Assembly (NCBI GenBank): GCA_023411775.1
Contig: JAEYOL010000069.1
Location: 1-8,145, forward strand
Reading direction: 5' to 3'
Source: Bacteroidota bacterium
GTDB lineage: Bacteria; Bacteroidota; Bacteroidia; Chitinophagales; Chitinophagaceae
DNA: 8,145 bases
Shown one piece after another: positions 1 through 5,910 of this stretch. The position numbers and the translations under genes are program-made. How positions within the stretch are numbered: position 1 is the first letter of the stretch; each line of letters starts with the position of its first letter. The notes below the pieces were generated by a model, which was not told where the DNA came from, searched no databases, and worked only from the letters and a program-made list of their open reading frames with translations.

Positions 1-792
1 CCACCAACACACCAGGAATTATTGGATCACCTGTCATGGAAGCTGATGAACGATCATGGATGGAGCATAAAAAAAGCTTTGAAGGAAATAGTGATGAGTG
101 CAACCTACCGACAGGATTCAAAACTTACCGAAGAGTTAAAAAGTAAAGATCTCGCCAATAAATTTTACGCCAGGGGGCCGCGTATCCGGCTGAGTGCTGA
201 GCAACTGCGCGACCAGCATTTATGTGTAAGTGGAAAACTAAGTCCAAAAATGTACGGTCCCGGTGTGATGCCCTGGCAACCAGAAGGAATCTGGCTTTCT
301 CCCTACAATGGAGAAAGATGGAAAAATAGCGAAGGTGAAGATCAATACCGGAGGGCTGTCTATACATATTGGAAACGTACATCACCCTATCCATCGATGA
401 TCAGCTTTGATGGCGTACAAAGAGTATTGTGTACGGCCCGGCGTATTCGTACAAATACGCCCCTGCAGGCCCTGGTTACGCTGAATGATTCTGCCTATCT
501 CGATATGGCCCGTCATTTCGCGCTACGAATGCAACAGGAATCAGGTTCGAAAGATGTAGCCCAACAAATTGCAAAAGGGTACGAGATCATGTTGTTTAAA
601 CCGATGCCAAAAGCAACCCTGGATATTTTCACCGGTTTGTATAATGAAGCTTTGAATGAGTTCAGCACCGATGAACACAAAACATGCGAGATGATCGGCG
701 TGAATAATGAACATGCGAAGCCCTCCACTGCCGCGCTGGTGGTAGTGGCCAATGCCATGCTCAACCTTGATGAGATCGTCATGAAGAATTAA
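1..792 (+). CDS. DUF1553 (PSD1) domain protein, C-terminal part
   Basis: This is the 3' end of a larger gene whose reading frame is open from the first base, so the start lies outside the window. About 263 codons are visible. The family signature is clear: an opening like PPTHQELLDHLSWKLM and SATYRQDS, then RLSAEQLRDQ, then YWKRTSPYPSMISFD, then RRIRTNTPLQALVTLND, and an end of the type ALVVVANAMLNLDEI. DUF1553 proteins are typically long secreted proteins of Planctomycetes, Verrucomicrobia and some Bacteroidota, often with PSCyt1 cytochrome and DUF1549 domains at the N-terminus; that part cannot be seen here. The biochemical role is not established. They are commonly paired with DUF1501 proteins, and one lies downstream, separated by two genes. 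The coding frame is intact and the C-terminus looks complete. The family call is firm; the function is unknown. Confidence 0.93.
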   Translation, partial: PPTHQELLDHLSWKLMNDHGWSIKKALKEIVMSATYRQDSKLTEELKSKDLANKFYARGPRIRLSAEQLRDQHLCVSGKLSPKMYGPGVMPWQPEGIWLSPYNGERWKNSEGEDQYRRAVYTYWKRTSPYPSMISFDGVQRVLCTARRIRTNTPLQALVTLNDSAYLDMARHFALRMQQESGSKDVAQQIAKGYEIMLFKPMPKATLDIFTGLYNEALNEFSTDEHKTCEMIGVNNEHAKPSTAALVVVANAMLNLDEIVMKN

Positions 793-841
793 TTGCGCGT
801 ACTAAACATTTGATAGGAAAAAATAAAAAGTAAAACCATAC

Positions 842-2203
842 ATGAGTAAACACACTACCAGGAGAAACTTCTTACAGAAACTGACGACAGGAGTTGTTGG
901 CGCCACCCTGCTGCCTGAAGTATTGCATGCAGGCGAACTGGCGTCACGTATTGAACAATTAAAACGGATAAAAAAAATTAGCGCGAACGATAATATCCAG
1001 ATCGCAGTGATAGGCGCGGGTGGTATGGGTCTGGCGGATGCCAATACCGCGATTACAGTACCGGGGGTAAAACTGGTAGCCGCCTGCGATCTTTATGACG
1101 GGCGCCTGGCGGATGCAAAGAGAATTTATGGTAATGACATTTTTATAACCCGCGATTATCGCGAGATCGTACAACGCAAGGATATCGATGCGGTGATCGT
1201 GGCTACTCCCGACCATTGGCACAAGGATATTTCTGTGGCCGCTATGAACAGTGGCAAATCTGTTTATTGCGAAAAGCCAATGGTACACAGCGTGTCGGAA
1301 GGCCAGGCCGTGGTGGATGCGCAAAATAGGAATAAAGTGGTATTTGAAGTGGGTAGCCAGGGCGTGAGTTCTTTGGGGAATGAAAAAGCAAAAGAACTGT
1401 TGGCAGCCGGCGCGATTGGTAAATTGAATTATGCCGAAGGTTTCTGGGCGCGCAACTCGCCGGGAGGCGCCTGGCAGTATACTATTCCGGCGGATGGAAA
1501 TGAGAAAACGGTGGACTGGAAAATGTTTTTAAACAAGTATCCTGACCGTCCTTTCGACGCGAAGCGTTTTTTCCGTTGGCGCTGCTACCGCGATTATGGT
1601 ACCGGGGTTTCGGGTGACCTGTTTGTACATCTTTTTTCCAGCCTGCATTTTATCACCAATTCTAAAGGGCCGCAAAAAATAATGGCCATGGGCGGGTTGC
1701 GTTTTTGGAAGGATGGCCGCGAAGTGCCCGATGTACTGATGGGTATGTTTGATTATCCTGAAACAGCAGAGCACCCGGGCTTTAATTTATCCCTGCGCGT
1801 GAATTTTGTTGATGGTACTGCCGACAGCACGTATTTGCGATTGGTGGGCAGCGAGGGCAGCATGAACGTGGAATGGGATCGCGTAACACTAACGCGCAAT
1901 AAAGCCTATGCGCCAACGGATGATCCATTAATGGCTACCAAGCTAAATAAGGATGATCCGAATGCATATGATCGTAAGAAAATCCTGCCCCCAAATACGA
2001 CAGTCTATGAAGTAGAGAAAGGTTATAAAGGCGCGCACTACGACCATTTTAATAATTTCTTTACCGCGATCCGAGAAAAGAGATCGGTGGTGGAAGATGC
2101 GTTGTTTGGTTACCGTGCAGCTGCACCGGCATTGTTGTGCAACGATAGTTATTTCACCGACAAGCCAGTGAAATGGGACCCGGTGAAATTGAAGTTAGGT
2201 TGA
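842..2203 (+). CDS. Tat-exported Gfo/Idh/MocA family oxidoreductase
   Basis: The 453-residue product begins with a twin-arginine signal: RRNFL at residues 7-11, a hydrophobic stretch to about 25, and possible cleavage after LHA (28-30). A Rossmann fold follows, with the dinucleotide-binding motif GAGGMG at 58-63 and an acidic residue (D83) at the end of beta-2. ATPDHWH lies at 121-127, and the family's EKP motif with the catalytic lysine at 144-146. The C-terminal alpha/beta domain carries YRDYGTG and then D259 and H263, in the place where this family has its catalytic D/H pair. The enzyme should oxidise or reduce a sugar or polyol using NAD(P). Tat export suggests it is folded around its cofactor in the cytoplasm and acts in the periplasm, as Zymomonas glucose-fructose oxidoreductase does. 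It lies 49 bp after the DUF1553 gene and ahead of a DUF1080 gene, consistent with sugar C3 oxidation, but the substrate is not visible. The ATG is chosen because RR follows at once. Confidence 0.93.
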   Translation: MSKHTTRRNFLQKLTTGVVGATLLPEVLHAGELASRIEQLKRIKKISANDNIQIAVIGAGGMGLADANTAITVPGVKLVAACDLYDGRLADAKRIYGNDIFITRDYREIVQRKDIDAVIVATPDHWHKDISVAAMNSGKSVYCEKPMVHSVSEGQAVVDAQNRNKVVFEVGSQGVSSLGNEKAKELLAAGAIGKLNYAEGFWARNSPGGAWQYTIPADGNEKTVDWKMFLNKYPDRPFDAKRFFRWRCYRDYGTGVSGDLFVHLFSSLHFITNSKGPQKIMAMGGLRFWKDGREVPDVLMGMFDYPETAEHPGFNLSLRVNFVDGTADSTYLRLVGSEGSMNVEWDRVTLTRNKAYAPTDDPLMATKLNKDDPNAYDRKKILPPNTTVYEVEKGYKGAHYDHFNNFFTAIREKRSVVEDALFGYRAAAPALLCNDSYFTDKPVKWDPVKLKLG

Positions 2204-2215
2204 TCAACGTCTGAG

Positions 2216-2236
2216 CCTCGTCTGGTGTTGACGAGG
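2216..2236 (+). other. Perfect 7-bp stem-loop in the intergenic spacer
   Basis: CCTCGTC (2216-2222) and GACGAGG (2230-2236) are exact reverse complements around a 7-base loop (TGGTGTT). The hairpin lies 12 bases after the oxidoreductase stop codon. No T-run follows, so it is not a standard intrinsic terminator. It could stabilise or process the mRNA between two operon genes, or be chance. A weaker 4-bp hairpin, GCAT/ATGC, follows at 2240-2252. Confidence 0.4.
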
Positions 2237-2279
2237 ACAGCATGAAAAATGCATTACAAGAATTCAAACAATTCAAAGT

Positions 2280-3002
2280 ATGAATAAAAAGATATTTTTT
2301 GGAACCCTCTTAATCGCGAGCTGTATGGTTTTAGCTTCATTTAATAAACAAAAGGATAATACATTGTCGGATTCTGAAAAGAAAGAGGGCTGGCAATTGT
2401 TATTTGATGGTAAAACGCTTAATGGCTGGCGCATGTATCAAAACAAACCAGCAGATTGCTGGGGCGTGAAGAATGGTGAGATCTATTGCAAAGGAAGCGA
2501 AACGGACAAGTCTGACCTGCGTGGCGATTTGGTGACTACCGACCAGTTTGATAACTATGAACTCTCGATCGACTGGAAGATCGCCGCGGGAGGGAATAGC
2601 GGGATCATGTATCACGTGACTGAAGACGCGCCGGCTGCCTACCTCACCGGTCCTGAGTACCAGTTGATCGATGATGACGGGTATCCTGATAAACTGGAGG
2701 ACTGGCAAAAGACCGGTGCTGATTATGCCATGTACTCTCCGACGGTAAAAGCCACGCGTCCGCCCGGGCAATACAATACTACCAGGATCGTGGTGAAAGG
2801 AGCGCACAGGGAGCATTGGCTAAATGGGGTTAAGGTGTTGGAATTTGAAGCCTGGACTCCCGAATGGAATAAACGTAAAGCCGAGGGTAAATGGAAGGAC
2901 ACACCTGGTTATGGCATCGCGAAAAAAGGTCATATATGCTTACAGGATCATGGTAGCGGCGTATGGTTTAAGAATATTAAACTGCGTCCCCTGAAGCCGT
3001 AA
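2280..3002 (+). CDS. Secreted DUF1080 / 3-keto-disaccharide hydrolase-like protein
   Basis: The product is 240 residues, typical for a single DUF1080 (3-keto-disaccharide hydrolase, LamG-like beta-sandwich) domain. Family hallmarks in order are GWQLLFDGKTLNGW (37-50), an NGEIYCKG turn (65-72), ELSIDWKI (94-101), NSGIMYHVTE (106-115), GPEYQLIDDD (124-133), HWLNGVKVLEFE (179-190), and the closing GHICLQDHG (217-225) followed by VWFKNIKLRPL. The N-terminus MNKKIFFGTLLIASC has a lipobox-like IASC (12-15), so it may be a lipoprotein, although the hydrophobic part before C15 is short and continues to about residue 21. Otherwise it is a Sec-secreted protein. Characterised relatives cleave 3-keto-glycosides. 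A position after a Gfo/Idh/MocA enzyme fits a pathway where the sugar is oxidised first and the bond then cleaved. Catalytic residues are not assigned here. The start codon overlaps the stop of a 13-codon mini-ORF. Confidence 0.9.
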   Translation: MNKKIFFGTLLIASCMVLASFNKQKDNTLSDSEKKEGWQLLFDGKTLNGWRMYQNKPADCWGVKNGEIYCKGSETDKSDLRGDLVTTDQFDNYELSIDWKIAAGGNSGIMYHVTEDAPAAYLTGPEYQLIDDDGYPDKLEDWQKTGADYAMYSPTVKATRPPGQYNTTRIVVKGAHREHWLNGVKVLEFEAWTPEWNKRKAEGKWKDTPGYGIAKKGHICLQDHGSGVWFKNIKLRPLKP

Positions 3003-3068
3003 TACTTGTTGAGATCATCGGATGTGTGCCATCATGAGATGGAAGTATGAAAAAATAAATGTTTTAAA

Positions 3069-4577
3069 ATGACACAAAAAGAACTGCACGATCAGCGCCT
3101 GGTGAAAGAAGCAGAAGCGGCAAACCTGCGGCTGCATACCCGTCGTCATTTTCTGAAAGAAAGCGCGATGGGCCTGGGAGCATTGGCTATTGGGTCGCTG
3201 CTTGGAGGTTGCGGACGGGGCAGGACAGCAGCATCTTCGATGGCTTTTGATCCTGCGCATCCCTTACTTCCCAAATCACCACCGTTTGTAGGACGCGCCA
3301 AAAGCGTGATCTACCTGCATATGGCCGGGGCGCCATCGCAGCTTGAGCTGTTCGACTATAAACCTGAACTGGCAAAGATGGATGGACAGGATTGTCCCCA
3401 GTCATTCCTCGAGGGAAAACAATTTGCATTTATCACGGGCGTGCCCAAAATGCTGGGCCCACAAGCAAAGTTTGCGCAGCGTGGACAAAGTGGTGCCTGG
3501 GTCAGCGATAACCTTCCTCATTTTTCAACCGTTGCAGATGAAGTATCATTTTTAAAAGCGGTGACAACCGATCAGTTCAATCACGCGCCTGCACAATTGC
3601 TGATGCATACCGGTGGTTCCAGGTTGGGTCGTCCCAGCATGGGCAGTTGGGTCACCTATGGTCTCGGTACCGAAAACCAAAACCTGCCGGGTTTCGTTGT
3701 GCTGACAAGCGGCGGCAGTTTTCCTGACGCGGGTAAAAGCGTGTGGGGTAGTGGATTCCTGCCTTCTGTGTACCAGGGAGTGCAATGCCGAAGCGAAGGT
3801 GATCCTGTTTTATTTATCAAGGATCCCGATGGTATGAGCCGCAATATTCGCAAGGCCTCAATTAATGCGATCAATAAAGCCAACCAGCTGGAATACGAAG
3901 AATACCAGGACCCGGAAATATTATCGCGTATTTCCCAGTATGAGATGGCTTACCGCATGCAGATCACAGCGCCGGAAGTAATGAATATAAATGATGAACC
4001 GCAATATATTCATGACATGTACGGCACCCAGCCCGGTAAAGCCTGCTTTGCCAACAATGTACTGCTGGCGAGAAAGCTGGTTGAGAAAGGTGTTCGTTTC
4101 GTACAACTTTTCGATTGGGGTTGGGATGCACACGGCGACAATGCAAGCAATGCCCTGAATGTCGGTATACTCAATAAATACAGAAGCATGGACAAACCAG
4201 TCACCGCCCTATTGCTTGATCTGAAACAAAGAGGATTGCTTGAAGAAACACTGGTAGTCTGGGGTGGAGAATTTGGTCGCACACCGATGATGGAAAACCG
4301 CGATGGCGCGCAAAACCCATACAAAGGACGCGACCACCATACTGAGGCCTTTACTATGTGGATGGCGGGTGGTGGTATCAAGCGGGGGTATACCCACGGC
4401 GAAACAGATGAGATCGGTTATAGTGCCGTGAGCGGAAAAGTGGAGCCTTTCGATATCCAGGCTACGATTTTGCACCAGCTTGGCTTTAATCATGAAGAGT
4501 TCACATACCCCTTCCAGGGCCGTCCCTTCAGGCTTACCGATGTGGCGGGAAAAGTGATTCATGATATCATTGCATAA
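3069..4577 (+). CDS. DUF1501 protein with Tat signal and probable lipobox
   Basis: The 502-residue product matches full-length DUF1501 proteins (Pfam PF07394, alkaline-phosphatase-like superfamily). A 24-residue charged leader precedes RRHFLK (25-30), then a hydrophobic stretch GLGALAIGSLL and C48 within LGGC. The protein is therefore probably Tat-exported and lipid-anchored. Conserved stretches are KSVIYLHMAGAPSQLELFDYKP (79-99, in two blocks), HTGGSRLGRPSMGSW (180-194), ARKLVEKGVRFVQLF (334-348), WDAHG (352-356), VVWGGEFGRTP (396-406), GRDHH (420-424), and a C-terminal region with DIQATILHQLG and GRPFRLTDV. The histidines and acids in the WDAHG and GRDHH motifs would fit metal binding in this superfamily, but I infer that. 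DUF1501 is often taken for a sulfatase or phosphatase relative of unknown substrate and usually accompanies DUF1553; here the two are split by two sugar-metabolism genes. The ATG is preceded by an A-rich leader. Confidence 0.93.
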   Translation: MTQKELHDQRLVKEAEAANLRLHTRRHFLKESAMGLGALAIGSLLGGCGRGRTAASSMAFDPAHPLLPKSPPFVGRAKSVIYLHMAGAPSQLELFDYKPELAKMDGQDCPQSFLEGKQFAFITGVPKMLGPQAKFAQRGQSGAWVSDNLPHFSTVADEVSFLKAVTTDQFNHAPAQLLMHTGGSRLGRPSMGSWVTYGLGTENQNLPGFVVLTSGGSFPDAGKSVWGSGFLPSVYQGVQCRSEGDPVLFIKDPDGMSRNIRKASINAINKANQLEYEEYQDPEILSRISQYEMAYRMQITAPEVMNINDEPQYIHDMYGTQPGKACFANNVLLARKLVEKGVRFVQLFDWGWDAHGDNASNALNVGILNKYRSMDKPVTALLLDLKQRGLLEETLVVWGGEFGRTPMMENRDGAQNPYKGRDHHTEAFTMWMAGGGIKRGYTHGETDEIGYSAVSGKVEPFDIQATILHQLGFNHEEFTYPFQGRPFRLTDVAGKVIHDIIA

Positions 4578-4607
4578 ATCATCCAATAAAAAATTCAAAT
4601 TAAATCA

Positions 4608-5531
4608 TTGAATCGTCGTAATTTTTTAGAGCTTACTACCACAGCGGGCTCCGCTTTCCTATTGCCATCGGTAGAGCTTTTTGCAACACCTTTTAAACCT
4701 GCTATCGTGAATAAAAATTTTGAATTAAAGATCCTGGCAACCAACTGGGGCTTCAACGGAACAACCGATCAATTCTGCGCTGCCGCAAGAAAAGAAGGTT
4801 ATGATGGTATAGAGATTTGGTGGCCGGATGATGCCAATGGACAAAAGGAATTATTTGCAGCGCTAAAAAAACATTCTCTTGCGGTGGGCTTTCTTTGTGG
4901 AGGATGGCAGACCGACTTCAAAGAACATCTTGATTTTTTTAAAAAAGTTACTACGGCGGCGGCAAAGAATAGCGAACAGAAACCACTTTATATTAACTGT
5001 CATTCCGGGCGCGATCATTTTAGTTTTGAACAAAACAGTGCGTTTATCCAGCACACCATTGAACTCGCGGCATCAACGGGCATTACCATCTGCCACGAAA
5101 CGCATCGGTCGAGGATCATGTTTGCTGCGCATATCACCCGGCAATTTGCAGAAAAATTTCCCGCACTGAAACTCACTTTCGATGTATCGCACTGGTGCAA
5201 TGTGCATGAAACCATGCTGGAGGATCAACCGGAAGCGTTGAAGATAGCCCTGGAGAGAACCGAGCATATTCACGCACGTATTGGTCACCCCGAAGGCCCG
5301 CAGGTGAATGATCCCCGCGCACCCGAATGGGAAAAGGTGGTGAAGCAACATTTTGACTGGTGGGATAAAGTTGCGGAGCGAAAAAAGAAGCAGGGAGAAA
5401 TGATGACGATTCTCACTGAATTTGGACCTCCTGATTATATGCCGACATTACCCTACACAAAACAACCTGTGGCTGATCAGTGGGGGATTAATGTGTATAT
5501 GATGAAGCTGCTGAGGGAGAGGTACGGGTGA
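4608..5531 (+). CDS. Tat-exported TIM-barrel sugar isomerase/epimerase-like protein
   Basis: The 307-residue product starts at a TTG: RRNFL (3-7) of a Tat signal follows at once, there is no in-frame ATG just upstream, and a start further in would destroy the signal. After the signal (cleavage about residue 26-27), an AP-endonuclease-2 / xylose-isomerase-like TIM barrel is visible. Candidate metal and acid residues lie at the usual strand ends: E69 (GIEIWWP), H132 (NCHSGRDH), E164 (CHETH), D192 and H195 (FDVSHW), H222 (HIHARIGHPEG) and E271 (LTEFGPP). The full set suggests an active metal-dependent enzyme. Relatives interconvert keto and aldo sugars or act on 3-keto sugars; some act in beta-elimination of keto-glycosides. 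Because it is exported it probably does not act on sugar phosphates despite common database names. The spacing from DUF1501 is 30 bp. Its stop codon (5529-5531) is the first triplet of a heptad-repeat arm. Confidence 0.9.
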   Translation: MNRRNFLELTTTAGSAFLLPSVELFATPFKPAIVNKNFELKILATNWGFNGTTDQFCAAARKEGYDGIEIWWPDDANGQKELFAALKKHSLAVGFLCGGWQTDFKEHLDFFKKVTTAAAKNSEQKPLYINCHSGRDHFSFEQNSAFIQHTIELAASTGITICHETHRSRIMFAAHITRQFAEKFPALKLTFDVSHWCNVHETMLEDQPEALKIALERTEHIHARIGHPEGPQVNDPRAPEWEKVVKQHFDWWDKVAERKKKQGEMMTILTEFGPPDYMPTLPYTKQPVADQWGINVYMMKLLRERYG

Positions 5532-5563
5532 GCTTCGAGCTGTGAGCTACGAGCTGCGAGCGG
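5529..5563 (+). repeat. Left heptad-repeat arm (5 units of YGAGCKR type)
   Basis: Five consecutive 7-base units read TGAGCTT, CGAGCTG, TGAGCTA, CGAGCTG, CGAGCGG. The first unit begins with the stop codon of the upstream isomerase gene. Each full unit holds the palindromic core AGCT. The arm is the reverse complement of the right arm over about 30 bases. A G-rich stretch follows (G4 runs at 5562-5565, 5578-5581 and 5585-5588). Confidence 0.8.
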
Positions 5564-5615
5564 GGCAGGATTCCGATGGGGTGAGGGGATTGTTCAATTT
5601 CATAAAACTTGCATT

Positions 5616-5840
5616 ATGAGGAATTTTAAAGAGCTTAAAATATGGCAGAAGATATTTAGGATTGCAGTGGATTCTATTAAGTTGGTGTCTGGTTTTCCGA
5701 AAGATGAAAGGTTTGGGATCAGCTCACAGATTACAACAGCAGCTGTTTCAATGTCCTCAAGCATTGCCGAAGGCAGTAGTCGCAGTAGCGAAAAGGATTA
5801 AAAGATGCTGATCGGCTTTATGAATAAACTTAATAAATAA
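5616..5840 (+). pseudogene. S23 / four-helix-bundle protein gene with internal deletion
   Basis: The first 61 codons (stop at 5799-5801) encode a typical N-terminal half of the 23S rRNA intervening-sequence / four-helix-bundle family: MRNFKELKIWQK, then a helix with SIKLVSGFPKDERFGISSQI, then TAAVSMSSSIAEGSSRSSEKD. Family members usually run to about 115-125 residues, with F and a long third helix after the EKD-like position. Immediately after the TAA and in the same frame come 12 codons reading KMLIGFMNKLNK and a stop (5838-5840). This resembles the family's usual C-terminal end (a KML-G-I-KL pattern). The simplest reading is an internal deletion of roughly 45 codons that created a stop at the join. 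A short functional 61-residue protein is possible but would lack helices 3 and 4. In general this family binds RNA or acts as an accessory (Avd-like) fold; the role here is unknown. Confidence 0.75.
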
Positions 5841-5852
5841 ATTTTTCTTTTG

Positions 5853-5884
5853 GCGCGCAGCTCGCGGCTCACAGCTCGCAGCAT
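5853..5884 (+). repeat. Right heptad-repeat arm, inverted copy
   Basis: About four 7-base units run on from 5856 (CGCAGCT, CGCGGCT, CACAGCT, CGCAGCA) and are the reverse complement of the left arm. The longest exact block is GCTCACAGCTCG (5867-5878), pairing with 5536-5547, and the next is GCAGCTCG (5857-5864), pairing with 5550-5557. The arm ends 26 bases before the start codon of the cytochrome gene. Confidence 0.8.
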
Positions 5885-5910
5885 AAACAAAATACACTAC
5901 AATTAAAATA

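Larger units (their letters stand above)
5529..5884 (+). mobile_element. S23-carrying inverted-repeat element (IVS-like)
   Basis: This intergenic unit has two heptad-repeat arms that are reverse complements (5532-5561 with 5853-5882; 26 of 30 positions pair by Watson-Crick, plus one G-T) around a damaged S23 / four-helix-bundle gene. That plan matches the intervening sequences found in 23S rRNA genes of Leptospira, Coxiella and others, where terminal repeats form a stem and the loop encodes S23. Here it lies between an isomerase and a cytochrome gene, not in rRNA. No clear target-site duplication is seen at either edge. No transposase is present, so movement would need help in trans, if it occurs. 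Boundaries are approximate to a few bases. Confidence 0.6.

Noticed and set aside
452..469. Short hairpin CGTATT/AATACG
   Set aside because: It lies within the conserved RRIRTNTPLQAL coding region, where the protein explains the sequence.
793..841. Search for a Bacteroidota promoter (TTTG and TAnnTTTG) in this and the other short spacers
   Set aside because: No convincing match was seen, consistent with an operon whose promoter lies upstream of the window.
3029..3042. Small hairpin CCATC/GATGG between the DUF1080 and DUF1501 genes
   Set aside because: A 5-bp stem with no T-run; too weak to call a terminator.
4010..4598. Long minus-strand open frames opposite the DUF1501 gene
   Set aside because: The + frame has clear family motifs throughout; the opposite frames have no recognisable domains and are shadows.
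5562..5588. G-rich stretch with three G4 runs and one GG, a possible G-quadruplex
   Set aside because: Only two-layer stacking is possible with four runs, and the spacing is uneven; it may just be part of the element's flank.
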